Below are positions 47,596-60,838 of a DNA stretch of 64,000 nt, one piece after another. The DNA is from Blasia pusilla (lineage: Eukaryota > Marchantiophyta > Marchantiopsida > Blasiales). The stretch is from positions 25,792,001 through 25,856,000 of the forward strand of contig CM114272.1 in the NCBI GenBank assembly GCA_050084515.1. Direction: 5' to 3'. The notes below the pieces were generated by a model. That model was not told the DNA's origin, searched no databases, and was given only the letters and a program-made list of their open reading frames with translations. Within the stretch, counting starts at the first letter, position 1; each line of letters begins with the position of its first letter. The translations under genes and the position numbers were made by a program.

Positions 47596-49892
47596 TGCAA
47601 CAAACGGGGGCTTGCAGAGAGATATGGTCGAGTAGAGCTGATCGCCATAAGGACTTGCAGCGTGAGTTTCTGAGACGATGAGGTGCCCGAGCATGCTTGT
47701 ATCCATTTATTGAATCAGCACCAGGTGTGTGATTACTCCCTCGAACTGCTCAAGGACAAGGAGTGGGAAAGGCGAGAATGCATGCTTGAAATCACAGAAT
47801 CGGTTGACATAGGTATGGTACCTCCACATTCTCAATTAATCGCTCCGAAAGTTGTATGGTGTGAAAGAGATAAGTAGACCAAGAGAAAATGAGCATCACA
47901 CATAATGGAAGGGCTCCAACAACCATAACATGGATGCAACCACCCCACTCTCTCTCCCCCCCTCGACCAACACCTGTCAAATTTGGGGGCAAGCTGTCCA
48001 ATTTGGATCTTCGCAGGTTTCTGAATTCCCACTCAATATTATTGCAACAACGGTAAGAGCAAAATCAATGAGCAAAATCACTGAAGTGAAGGGAGAGAAA
48101 TTTTGTAATCTCAATCGCTTGTGTGGTTGGTTAGTCTTATATTGTCTCTTCTCCACTTTCTCCACAGTTACTCTCCCTCAAAATTACCTACTCGTCCCTT
48201 CCTTTATCTTATTACTTTACTTTTCAACCTCAAATTGAGTACACCATCCAAACAAGCACAGTTGGGTGGATAGGAGTTACTTCGATCTGAAATAACGAGT
48301 CTCAGGTTTCATAAACAAAATGTGTGGATAAAATAATTACCCACGTGAATAGAGGTAACCCTCTTCCAACCACCCATGAAGGCATGGCACGGCTTTGCTA
48401 GATCCTATCTCAAAAAAAAAGTCTTAAATGACAATTAATAATAGAGTGCTCCACTTGACCACCAAAATAATACCTAATGACAATTATTTTTTACGGTGCT
48501 TCAGTTCTTATAGAAAGAAATTTTTCTTTGTTTCCCCTTTAAGTAACCCCCCATGCTCGGGGGGTTACTTATCGGGGATAATATAGATTTATACCCCTTC
48601 ATGTGCAAGTGAGGAGAGAAGACAATCTATACTTGCCTTTCTTCGAAATAAAAAATTCCAAATGTTTTTCCTGTCCATCGCTCAGTCCCATCCCATATAA
48701 AAAACATAGCTAAGTAAATTATAGTATCTTCGAATATGTCAATTTCTAAACCATGTGAAACAAGTTCGACAATACCATAATTCCCACGCGAGTACCATTT
48801 CACACCCTAGTACACAATGGCTATATGATATTCACGTCACCTAAATTTTACTACTCGGGGAACATCTGATTTTCCTCATACATAAACAGATGTGATGTTA
48901 CAATCGTGTCTCCAGTGACGCTCACAATCAGTGCGATTCCATCGCTTCGAAATCAGAGCCTACAGATACCCTGTTTCCCTGGAAGAGATGAATCCATGTG
49001 CTCCACCTGAATGCCAATAATTTCGACAGGAATAGTTCCATCTAATCAAACTCGGGATAGTACTTGACAATGCTTGTATCAAGTGTTTCCACCTGAGACT
49101 TGGGTACAAATACAAAGCGTCCCCTAGTACTTGAAAAACGATCCGTCTTGAAGTCCTCGTTGTGCAGTTGCAATCAACTTTGCACGTTTCCAGGGTTGAA
49201 TCTCATCAACTATGTATCCATCTCGTCACAAAGTATCCTGTAAGATCTTCGCTTGTACAATGTACCATTCCTTCCTCCTCAAGGAACTCACTAGACTACA
49301 TCCTCCCAACTACTTCCAGCAGGTTGGTTGTCGTAGTCCCGTGAATGTCTTCCCCACCCACCGGAAATTGTGGTCCTCCTTTCCTTTTAGATCCACCAGG
49401 CACATAGACATTCGTATCTCTTGCTAAAGGCTACCTACTTTCAGCTGTCTTTCCAGTTCAAACCGTTATGACCTGTTTGGGTAGGTGGACGGTGTTCAAT
49501 TGTTGTAAGTGATCTGGTAGCAGTTGAAGGAATAGATAGCAATAGAGATCCACTGCAATTCCGCCTCTGGATTGCTTCTTGGATCTCCAGACTCATGTGC
49601 CACCCAGGTTCACACAGATTTTACCCAGATGCTTTGAGCAGGTCAAGTACAGAGTACATCTGGAATTGGTGCCCAGTGTTTGTTTCTAGGCTTCACCGAA
49701 GATGCATTGTGCTAACTGCGAGAGTTGAAATCTGGGTAGGCCAGAGCAAAGGACTATCATGCTTCCTCTCAAGATCTCTGATCTTCTCTCCAATATCAGG
49801 AAGTGCGGTCTGATCATCCCTGTAGGTAGTGAGTTGGGGAGGGGGGCAGGAGCAGTCCCAACCCAAAGGTAATAGCTTTAACGTTTCTGGAG
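47596..49892. other. Intergenic and probable taxilin 3' UTR
   Basis: No gene assigned. The part next to 49,893 should include the 3' UTR of the reverse-strand taxilin gene. Contains the hairpin at 48,541-48,570. Confidence 0.45.
48541..48570. repeat. Perfect 12-bp C/G hairpin
   Basis: AAGTAACCCCCC and GGGGGGTTACTT flank the loop ATGCTC. Possibly the remains of a fold-back element; orientation-neutral. Confidence 0.8.
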
Positions 49893-52800
49893 CTATTCAG
49901 GATTGCTCAGCTTGAGGTTGTCCTGCCAACATAAAGGAAACAGACATGAGACAAAGATTAACCGGATCTGTATCATAACTAGGATCTGGTCGAGGCCCCA
50001 TGAACTCCTTAGTATATGGGGAACGATGATAAGCAGTTTATTTGACAATGTAACAAGCATAAGCTGAACATGTGTAGAAACCAGAAGCCTACCAGCTGAG
50101 ATGGAAGGGAGGGATGGGATATATCTACAGCAATCAGCTGCTTGCGCTCTGCCTGTAGTGATCTACAAAGTCCTTCGAGCTTCTCCTTATGAGTCCTCGT
50201 TGTTTGGAGTTGCTTCTTGAGAATGTCTCTCTGTCCCAACGAACAGTTTGTACACATCGATACTTAAGAATTCCATCCCAACAGATACTAATACATATGG
50301 AGTGCAGCTAGATAGTCTACCATGTGTGAGGTGCAGATGCAAAAAGGCAGACATCAAATCTGTTAGTCGTGAGCAAGCACTCTGTTTACAAATTGATGCT
50401 GCATACCCTATGTCCTAAGAATCCAGAGCAGAAGAAAATCCACAGAGAATCCTCCTGTTCAGCTTGCCACTTCATAGGTGGCAGATAACTAACCTCTCCC
50501 AGAAGGTCAATGATCGACACATCTGATTTCTCACATTTCTTCTTCAGTGATGAGTTTTCCTTCTCCAGTTTCTTCACAGTCTTCGACATCTGTATACCAC
50601 ATGCATAGTAGCGAGTCCACCACAATTTGCAAATTAGTCCATGATCCTACAAAACTATCACAAGCAATTTCTATGTACATCACTTCAACTTCTGGGATAC
50701 TGTCTCAAGTCATAAACAGAATCAGTCAGTCAAAAACGTTTCTTGGAACATTTTTATCAAGCACACGCCACTCATAAAGGCCGTTCCATGACTAAATACA
50801 TCCATATCAAGGGCATTAGATAAGAAAAGATTCAGGTCACTTATGTCCAGACATGAAGGAAACAATACAAAGCCAGGAAGACACATTTGACCACCAGTAA
50901 AGAGTGGCCTGGAATTGTCGAAATGACAAGGCATAAAAGAAGGAAAACGTACCTTCTCCATCTCTGTTTTGAAAGTTGCAAATACCTCATTACTCTTAGT
51001 CAGTGTCTCCTGTTAAAAACCCAAAATTTCTCAGTCAGAGACTCCCCTTATTCATTGTTTTCTCATCACATATAATGACAGAAACCAACAATCAAGAACT
51101 TGGCAAACACATATGACCAGTAAACCTCAGTTTACAGATACTTCATTAAGGAAAAGGACATAAGGGACTACCCACAGGCATTGTGAGGCACACAAAATCA
51201 GCAGCTTTCTAATCATGGTTTGGTAATCATCAACCAGGAACTTCTAGAACCTAGTCCCTAGACTGTAATCAGAAACTGCAGATGCTATGCTCCACTTACA
51301 CTTGCATAATCCAGACTTCAAATCACAGCACAATTGGGAAAGTTTAATTTCGAAGAGAACTAAATGCTGTCGAAAGCAAGTCTTTGAAGATCTAAGGATG
51401 TCGTACACCTCATCTGAACATATCCTTGAAAAGGGAAATCCACTCCATGTTAAACTAAGGACATGCCTGGAAGTGTTCAAATTTGTCTCCATAAAGGGCC
51501 AACTGTGAACGTAGTTCTTGCTCTGTTTTCAAAAGCTGACTAATCTGCTCTGTGTACATGCGCGTCTTGCTTTCTGCTTGAAGACAAAGATCTTCTTGTT
51601 GCTTTAACTTGACTTCCAGGAGCTGATACTCTAATGACTTTGTTCGCAGCTGCTCCTCCAAATCACCCCACACAAAGTAAATCTCAATCCACTATACTTC
51701 AGCTGGTTGGGGACACTAATTACTTTTGGCATCAAAACCATGACTTCGAAGAAAAATATGGAAGTGGAAATCATTGCCAGGTTTGAACCTTCTGAACGAG
51801 TTATGACAATGTCACATGAGAATTATTTGAGGGGTAGGCTCTGGAGATTGAAGAACCTTCCCAATTTTTTTAACAGTAGGCATATAAACTAGGTGAACTC
51901 ACTATGCTGTAGAATTTGATTTATTGCTAGAAATTTAACACATAAACGAACCTATATTCGTAGTATTATCCAAGGAGTACCTGATGGGCAAAGTGTTGTT
52001 CTCGTATATCATATTGCTGAGTGAAATGTTTCAGCTTTTCGCGTAATCTGTACAATGTCACAAGCATCACACAATTTAGACATTTCAGATGTATCATCTG
52101 TGTGCATAAGCCACCTCGCAGAAGTTGGACACAGTGTCCAATGACCTACAACTCGAGTAATCCTAAACTTAACAGTGCATGTGAGTGCAAACACACACTA
52201 ACAATTTGATTGAAGGATTAGCCCTTGATGGAAGTGGTAACAATTTTTTCATGAGAACTGCCAACTTGATTGATGCCCTGTACTGAGATATGCTTAGGTT
52301 CAATACGTCTACTGAGGACATGGATTCAGATTGAAATGCAGAGAGGAAATGCCTTCTCTTAGTTTTTCTCCAGACTCCAGATTAGGGAAGTAGTGCAGTG
52401 GAAATCTTCTGTGACAAACAGGGAAAGCCAGGAGGAAGTCACATTTCCACTCTGCGTTCTCTGCATATATCTAGGTACTTCAATGGACCTCATAACTTGT
52501 ATGCCTACAACAACCATGAGGTCATGATTGCCATATGCAGCATATGTGAATGCTTCCCAGCCTGAAGCAGTATGGTGAAGAGTTACTATAACCCTAGGAC
52601 ACAATTGAAAGAAACAATGAGATTTACAGCTCATTTTCTTCCAATTGACGCAATCGTTCATCTCCTTGCTCTTCCAGCTTGGTCGTTATATCCTGCATGT
52701 TCATGTTGGGAAATTTGTAAGTGAAAGATGGATCAATACTTCCATTGACTGATATCAATATCATGAGTTTGAATGTTATGTTTCAGTAGTATGTCATCAG

Positions 52801-55267
52801 TATCCAGGGCTTGAAAAAGTCAACCAAGAGAGCTTGCCTTGACTGTGTTATGAAACTTTCCAGAGAGCTCCTGCCGCTTTTGCTCTTCCTCTGAAGCCAT
52901 CCTCTTGCTATCATCCTTTAGTCAGAACGATATATTCAGCATTAGACCTGTGCTAATGTGGAACAACTAAGTGCATTAGACATAGGACACCAGCTCTTCC
53001 CGAGTCTCACGTGATACAAAGAACTTGCGTAGCTGAAGTATGGTCATTACTGTCACAAGGGATAAAATCTTAGGTAAACACGTGATTCATATGAGCTGGG
53101 AAGATACCATACAAGAAGCAACTTGTTTTGACGTTGCAGTTCTCTACACAGAGACTCCAATTTTTGTCGAAGTGCTGTACTCTTTGTCAGCTCAGCATAA
53201 ACTGCAGAACAAACCCACTTGGTAATCTGACTTTCAGGCAATACTTCCAAGAGCTATGAAGCAGGCATATGAGCTAGAGTAAAGGTTGGAAACACTAACA
53301 AATGTTGGTATCAAGATTTTAACATATCTCTCCCAGAATCCATAAAGTGAAAGAAAAGTGCTTACTGGTATCCTTTTCTTTATTCACTTGCTTGCACTTC
53401 CGATTCAGAATCACAAAATCCTTTTCCATCTTTCTGGTCTCGGCCACCTATTGTGTCAAGCACTCCATGAAAGCAGAAGTGTAAGAAAAATTTAGAATAA
53501 GTTTAATAGATTATCTAAGGTGTTCCGGAAAATATCAAGATAAATTCTATGACAAACAAAAATGCGTCTACAAAATGCACTGAAAGATCTGAATACAAGC
53601 TACCCTGTAAGTAGACGAGAAAAGAAGCCATTCACGAAGTTCAGGATTCCCTTGACTGAATAAGGTCTGTAAAACCTCAATGCAAGACAATCCACACCGG
53701 GCAGGAACTTAGAACTATGCTATTCTCTGCACTCCTGCAATACTTCCTCTCCTCCCCAAGTCTACTTCAAATGACAGCTGTAGTCAGAAAGTACAGTTTG
53801 TAACTCCACCCCACCGCCACAAATCAAAACAGATTGCAAGTCTAACTGACCAGACAACTGAGTTCTTTATCTTCGCACTACACTAACCTCGCCACTATCT
53901 TCAGTAACCTCTTCGAATTTCAAGACCATCTCATATCATCCTACTAGGCAATTATACGCACACCCGGACCTGCTGTGAGTACTTCGCATTCAAGTGCCGT
54001 AACTTCTCTTCTGAGCTCCGATCTGTTCCCTCGAGTAGAACACGAATCTCCTTCAACTGGCGCTTTCGTACCCTGACTGAATCAGACGAAAATTCACAGC
54101 ATCAGCTTCTTGGACTGAAAATAAGAGAACTAGACGGAGGTCTAAAATACCAAATGAAATTCCAACTATCAAATCGCAGACTGACAAGACTTCTAGATGA
54201 CTTGCAAACATCTTCTCTAAATCGACTAGGAGAATAATCTATGAAGAATGGAACAATCCATTGAGGGACGTTAGCTGAGAAAACCCACATTTAGAAGTAA
54301 CCAAGATGTGCACGTTAGTTCTTGACCTCATTATTCGCATGATTGGAGGCATGCTTTTACTATAGTAGATATGTGCAAATCAAACGGCTTTCTTCGACAC
54401 AAGGACAATGTGCGTAGTGACGTTGCCACGAATTACAATCTCTGGTTGGCGAACAAAACTGCACATACCCGTTTTCAAATCATCATCCTCTTCTGCCTTT
54501 GTCAATCCCGTGCAAGCATGCTCAAGCTCCGCAATCTTCGACTCTAGCATCCCTTGGAGAGGCTCGTCCTTCATGGAGTTCTGTTTCTCTTTAGAACTTA
54601 GAACGTGCGTGGCGTTGGAACTCGACGGTATTTTACAGTCATCGCCTTCACTGTCCGATCCACTATCTTTGTCACTTATCAATCCGTTTCCGTTTCCGGA
54701 GACATCACAATCGGCACGACCTAAATTCCCTTCGCAATTGAACCCCAGCGTCGTGTTGCTGCTCGTTTCAGAAGCTCCAGACTCTCCTCCAGACAGAAGA
54801 ACGGGAAATGTCCTGATTTTCTCCCTTTCTTCAGTTGTCCGTTCTAAGGGAACTTCCGGTTCTACGCTCTCACCCAAAGCGACAGAGAGGACTTCCACTT
54901 CACCTGGAGTAGCCGCATTCCTCACCGATATGGTATCTCTCGGTTGCGATGTATCGTTCACGCCTGGAAGACCAACACAATTTGATTGCATCGTCTCTTC
55001 GCCACTGCATGGCACTTCCGAGGCTCCGGTACTCCCAAACTGTAACGGTTCCATGTTGCCAGTTGGCGGGTCTGAAGCAGATGTTGGAAACGCTGGTAAT
55101 TCTGTAGTACATTCCAGAAATGAAGTGGCAGATACTGATAATTCGGTAGTACACTCTACAAATGCTTCACTCAAGTCCTGGGCGCCGGGAAGCTTACTCA
55201 CAAGGAGCTCAATTGATTCCTTCTCTCCTACTTCCGAACTCGATAAAGAGTTTGGATGCGACGCCAT
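49893..55267 (-). CDS. Taxilin family protein (12 exons)
   Basis: Exons on the reverse strand: 55,267-54,469; 54,076-53,970; 53,447-53,366; 53,201-53,113; 52,915-52,838; 52,692-52,628; 52,047-51,981; 51,649-51,467; 51,009-50,953; 50,589-50,494; 50,230-50,129; 49,922-49,893. All phases agree and give 584 residues ending in a TAG. Residues 1-266 are acidic, Ser/Thr-rich and low complexity; the rest is a long coiled coil with taxilin signatures: EEKLRHLNAKY, LESLCRELQRQN, EEEQKRQELSGKF, QYDIREQHF, LALYGDKFEHFQ, LTKSNEVFATFKTEMEK, VKKLEKENSSLKKKCE, LEGLCRSLQAERKQL. Known of the family: animal taxilins bind syntaxins and the nascent polypeptide-associated complex; the plant role is little studied. 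The ATG at 55,267 is chosen because the upstream frame (to 55,342) has only a GTG. Two introns use GC donors (after 52,838 and after 51,467). Confidence 0.93.
51461..51466 (-). other. GC donor of a GC-AG intron (taxilin)
   Basis: Exon ends TTCCAG, intron begins GCATGT. The family sequence (KFEHFQ followed by ETLTKSNEVF) fixes the junction at this base. A second GC donor in the same gene. Confidence 0.7.
52832..52837 (-). other. GC donor of a GC-AG intron (taxilin)
   Basis: Exon ends GTCAAG, intron begins GCAAGC. No GT in the right phase is available, and the protein alignment requires the junction here. Confidence 0.75.
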
Positions 55268-58200
55268 GGAAATGTTCCGGGACAGTATGAAGGCCACGGG
55301 AATTGACAAGGAAGGAGCGGAAGGGAAGGGAAAGAAATTCACTTTCTAGACAATTGCATGCTTGTCACTACAGGACATGAAGACTGGAGTCCGATCTCCA
55401 GCAAATTTGTCCACCGGGGATGTTTGGTGGTCACTGTGCCCGCACCACCTGCGTCGTCCAGCCACTAATTCTATCGTAAGGAGGTACAAGCTTCCGAAAA
55501 TCAGATTCAAAGCCTCGCTTGTGCCAATTCTCCCTGTCAGCCCCTGCCACATTAACCAAACCTGATCTCCGCCTCCGCAGACAGGTCCACAGGAAACAAC
55601 ACAACAGATTACCCTCGGCTAGCTCGCGAACTCGTCTTGGCCAATCTTGCACGCAACTTTCAGCCACAACTCTTGTCACACGTACATGAACATAACAACA
55701 TATCCCTCCCCTCTCTTAATCTCTGCTCTTGCACAAGACTTGCTTTCTCGATCCAGTCCAACCGCACCGCGTGGTAATCCCAATTCTTGCTCTTTCCACG
55801 CTGTTCAGCTGACTTGGCAGAATTCCCTGCCGCGCAACGCAGCGATGAAGCAGGAGTCCTCGGGAGCCGGATTTTAAAAAAGGAAAGGAGAGGATTGCAG
55901 TCTCCGACGTTCGGGGCATGATGGGTATTTTGCGGAGTCTTAGCTTGTCCCAAAATGGAAATGGAAACAGTAGTGTTAGGGTTTGGCGAATGGTTTAGGG
56001 TTTGAAACGGGACGCCAATCGGAGCGAGAAGTTGAGAACTAGTGGAGGAAAGCCAAGTGCTATCAATGTATATGAGTGTGGGAAACCCAATGATAGGGCG
56101 TGCAAACTCATAACTACGGAAACCGTCCGAATCAATGATGTCTTATTAGTGAAGGATTATCTTAATTTTGATGATTTTTTTAAAAATAATTAAAATCATC
56201 AAATTTTTAAAAATCATCAAATTTTGAAAATTTTTTTAAAAATATGGTATTTTTTATTTCCGCTATAGTAATTTATTTTAATTCTTTTAGAAAACATGAG
56301 AAACAAAGACATCGTACTAGTTTGTAAAATTGATGAATGTTATTTTTCCATTTCACAACCAAATTTGAACTTAAATTTATGGGAGTTTAGAGGTACTCGT
56401 GAGGTTATCTCCACATAAGTAAGCCCTTTAGATAACCCTATATTATGACTTCTCCAAATTCAGATTTATCTATGGGGTTAGAAAAACCCTCCTCCTATGA
56501 GTGTTGATATTTGTTACATTTAAGAGAAATGTTAAACCAACAATGCCAAGGATTTGACAATGCTTAGAATTGGGTGCCACCCAAGGTGGCTATGGTGTTA
56601 CGCCTCTTGATATTGCACTCCCTACCAATCTTATTTCAATTGGAAATATTTACGGCAGTCAGATTTTATTGATTATTCGTACGGGTATCCAAATCCCTTG
56701 GCACAAGCTCAATTGTATTCTCAACCATTCCACAATTCATACCAACTCTGAAATCATGCCTATACCATAATTCAAGCAAGCCTTCAAATGATCCTGCCAC
56801 ACCAAAGATGCCCATAACACAACTCGAGGCCTTAAAATCATCTAGCAACACTTGAGGATCCTTATACCACAACTCAAGGTTGTTACAATATATGATGCCA
56901 AGGCCGTGATTCAAGTCGCTTGACTACGCGACATCCAAAAATGAACATTTTGGCTCATATGCTCTAAGGATTTGTAGTTCAGCATTCATGTAGATGGGCA
57001 TTTATCATCACCTTATTGAAGAAGTCAACTAGACACTTTCCAGTTCTAATTCCCTTATCTATGCTCTAAAAGGAAGAGAGATCGACAATCTCTTGTAGTT
57101 AGTCACTCTATTCAAACTGTATGTTAGTAGAGATATGAATAGCAATGCACCAACCTTCAAGTACCAAAATATTCACTAGGATGCAAAAAAGGTCCAATAA
57201 ATCACTTCTAATTGGGAACATTGACCCACTTGATCTGTTGTTGTAGATGTCTAGATGCGTATGTCTACCCTAGAATGTTGCTCATGCTATGCACGGATGA
57301 TCTTCAAATTTTAAAAAGCCTCAAGTTCTCATTTCCCGTCCTCATTTAATTTAATAGTGTCCTCTTAATTGAACTCCATCTCTTAAAATGACATGTGTCA
57401 ACACCAAAGAACCCTTGGAGGACTGTGTCAACACTTGAGGAGGGTTTCCTCTAACCCCATTCTCTTTTAATTACATAGATGAGTATGGGAAACCCAATCC
57501 AAAAAATAATGCATATCAACTCATAACTCCAAAAACCCGCCCGAATCCATGATGTCTTCTAAGTGAACGAGTACCTTAGGGTGATGGTCATGTCATGTGG
57601 CATCCATTACATCTATATTCCTATTGGAGAGTGCCCCTTCTTATTTTGGGTTGAGAGGGGGGGAGTCTTGCCCTCCCAAAACTATTATGGCTAGTGAAAA
57701 TTTGAAAGAACTGGCCATGCCGGTGTCAAGAATCTGCCACCCTATGTTTGTCATTGGAGGGTGCCTAATGGTTTCTTACTCGAAAAAATTATGTCGAGCC
57801 AAGCTACTTTTCGATATGGTGCTTGTGCTTTGGGATTCGGTCCTCTTGCTGATATTTCCACTTCCGCAAAAATATTTGATTTGTGGTTCCATTGAAAAAT
57901 CCATCCTCTTCCATTGATTGATGGTTGTTTTTGTTAAGGTGGAGGCACAGCAAATTGGGAAAATTAATCTTGAGTTTTGTGAGGGGCAAACTCAAAGTTG
58001 TGGCTGATAGACGAGCATATTGACGTTGTTTTGGATGGGAGAGGGATGTAAGGGGAAACTAATATGGATAAGGATATAGAGGTCAATTTGTGACTATTAC
58101 AACAAGACCACATTGGAAGATTGGGGCAAAATAAAGAGGAAATAAGTGAGTCTATTTTTTCATTCAGATCTTATGACTTTTGGTTGTATATATGTACACA

Positions 58201-59090
58201 ATAATCTATGCATCATCACAATCATGAGGTTTTGTCACCATGCGAATGTGGCCATGGAACCAAGTTTCGAATGCCTTTTTTTTTCAATGACTCGAAGATC
58301 CAAGTTTGGTTTGAGGTGGAGGTAACACATTTTGAATATTCGTCAAGCTTTTCGCTCCTTTGATTTTCCCTATCATCCACCTTGAGTTCACTCTGAACAA
58401 TTGTAGATTTGGTTCTATAAGATCAGATCAAGCCCTTGAAGAAGATCAAATGACCACGTTCTATTGTGGTAGTAAGACAACTCTTGACTTAGGCTTCAAG
58501 CCTTTGGAAGTGGAGCTTTGGGAAGAAGTTTTTTTATTCATGGTTTACCACATCGAATGTTGGTAGTGCATATTTTGCTCAACTTAATATGTTGAAACTA
58601 GATCAAGGGAAACGATTGTGAGTTGCGAGTTGACGTACCCTTTGAAACAAATCATGTTGAATTGCTCTATTTTTATGCAAAATAAAGTGCCTAACAAATA
58701 CCTACACATGCCATGCCTGAAACAAGCCCTAGAGCTTCAAGAGCATCCATTGAAACAAATTGTTGCTTGGATAGTCTTGGCCTTTCCTTCATCACAATTC
58801 CAACCTTATAGGGAAAGAAGAGGATCATGAAGTACACTAGCACATACTTGTACCTTGGACCATAGACCACCACGTTATGTGCATAAAATGTCATGTTTAG
58901 AAAATTTCCCACCAAGTAAGACATATTCATCCACATAGCTCTATAAGAGGACTTTCCAATTGCACTACAATCGAGAACTTTGTTGTATCCACAAATTATA
59001 GACTAGTTGGTGATAGGGTGTTCATGGTATCAATTTTTGAGAATTAATTCATAAGGCTATAACAAAAAATACTTCATGAATATTACCACT
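55268..59090. other. Taxilin promoter side and intergenic region
   Basis: 55,268-55,900 should hold the taxilin 5' UTR and promoter. The rest is AT-rich with no recognisable coding region; frames at 57.6-57.9 and 58.6-58.9 kb have no domain. Confidence 0.45.
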
Positions 59091-59860
59091 TTTGGCAGTG
59101 ACGAATCGGATAGGTCAAAAGAGGGCAACATTGCCTACGTTGGTGAGTTTTCCGTCATCTTATGATTTTCACCAAGAAGGGCTAGGCATGATATGGGATG
59201 AATGGACATGTACATTGGTGGGCTCAACGTCGATAAGCAAGAGCGAGCTATGGGGCTCCCTATAAGAACGATGACGGTGCCTAGGATGGTAGAGGCATCA
59301 CATAGATAAGTGTTGGGTCATACTATGGACCTGAATTGTCTTACTTGGATGTTCTTTCTTGGTTTGGCTGAGCAGAGATGGATGCGAGAGGCGTTTATGA
59401 TATTACGTCCACTTTGTAGCATAGCGTCTATCGAGATGAGTGAAACACGGGTTGGGGGAGTGATGATGATGGAGAGGGATCTATGGACTTCATGGGATGT
59501 GTCACAAGAGGAGAGAGAGATGGGAATTCCTTTTTCTAATGGAAGACATAGTGGAGTGCCTAGAGAGTTTATGCTTGAGTTGGGAGAGAATGTTGTTGTT
59601 GCTCCAAAGGTTGCTAGTTAGCAATCACCACCCTCCTCTTCTTCAGAGGTTATGAGAGAGACTTGGGAGCCGATGATTGGTCCTAGGTTGACAAGAGCAG
59701 AGAGGAGACGAGTGTTGCAATTCTTAGGGAATTTTGAGGATACAATATGCAAGACTTGGATATGTTGAAGTGTCAAGGTATTTGGATCAAGTTTGATAGT
59801 GATACACGGATGTTTCAGCATCCCTAAAGGTATTCCAACATAGAGCATACCTCAATTTAG
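59091..59860 (+). pseudogene. Methyltransferase C-terminus and RT lead-in remnant (copy 4)
   Basis: Decayed copy of 9.33-10.06 kb: TLPTLVSFPSS, GMIWDEW, then the final methyltransferase helix LGHTMDLNCLTWMFFLGLAEQ (59,310 on), the acidic linker (WTSWDVSQEEREMGIPF), and the lead-in WEPMIGPRLTRAERRRVLQF near 59,667. It shows the same methyltransferase-RT junction as copy 1 in an independent insertion. Confidence 0.8.
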
Positions 59861-60124
59861 AGCTCTTTGAGAGCCTTCCAACCCAACCAAAATCGTTCAA
59901 ATTTGATATTTTGAGCTTATGTAATAGCAATTTAAGTATAGGAAAGTGCAATTAGTGAAGGAAAGTTGTATAATTTGCTCTCTACACGCCAATTTCAACT
60001 AGTTTTTCCATAAAGTTGGTCAATTTTGGAAAAATTCTCGTCAATTGCTGAGTAGGAGTGGTCTATGCTTCAATTGGAGCAATAGAGAGCATGAAATTAA
60101 GTTTTGTGAGTAAAGTCGTTCTTC

Positions 60125-60466
60125 ATGGGGTACTCCTTAGCAACAATCATAGGCAAGATACTAGACAAGGATAATTGCAATGTAAGGAAGTTTCATATTA
60201 AAAAAATTCTCATCGGTCAAGAACTATGGGAGCTTGTTATAGATGATGAGGCCAAACCGGAAGGTGCCTCAACAAACTTGAATGTTTTTGTTTGGAATAA
60301 ACGTGCAAGGCAAGTAATCCACTATATTTCAATAACGGTCAATTCACCGAATCACTGGTGATTGGTAACATTCAACATGTTGATACTCCAAAGGAAATAT
60401 GGGATGTATTGGAAAAGTTATTCCAAACATCTACAAAGTCCAGAAAGCTTCAAGTAAATAACAATT
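60125..60466 (+). pseudogene. Ty1/copia gag fragment
   Basis: The frame encodes FHIKKILIGQELWELVIDDE and VFVWNKRARQVIHYISITV, then after a stop IGNIQHVDTPKEIWDVLEKLF. The pattern (W..K...A...I, then A..IWD.L...F) is the copia gag (UBN2-type) domain. It ends where a gypsy LTR begins at 60,467. Confidence 0.65.
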
Positions 60467-60838
60467 TGTCGTGCGCATACACATCGCTGGTCATATCCAT
60501 ATAATACAACACCGATCTTCCCAACATAAGGATAGATGCACACATACAAGAAATGAACTCATGCATGTACATGGAGATCGCACAACCAAAAATCAAAGTC
60601 AAAACACTTCACCCTACCTACAACTCCACTCTTGAATCTACATGGGCATAATGAGCCTCATCCATCCTCCGCTACGAGGGAATCTGGACGCTAGCATCTT
60701 AATTCCTACCTCACACCAGTAAGAGAGGTGCTCCAACGGCCCAACATGCATAACCATAACGGTGTCAATCCACAGTCATTATCAGTCGGTGACATGTTCA
60801 TCAGGTCAAGAGCTAGCCACTAACCTATGCATGCAGGT
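60467..60838 (-). mobile_element. Gypsy LTR, left part (reverse)
   Basis: Starts TGTCGTGCGCATACACATCG, with a sub-repeat to about 60,587, and runs parallel to 31.97-32.2 kb. It is broken at about 60,838 by inserted gypsy leader sequence and resumes at about 61,792. Confidence 0.7.

Noticed and set aside
53604-53666. Extra constitutive exon in taxilin
   Set aside because: Family sequence runs directly from exon 2 to exon 3; kept only as a possible cassette exon.
54408-55349. 313-residue open frame on the plus strand
   Set aside because: It is the antisense of taxilin exon 1. The reverse frame has the ATG, splice donor and family match.
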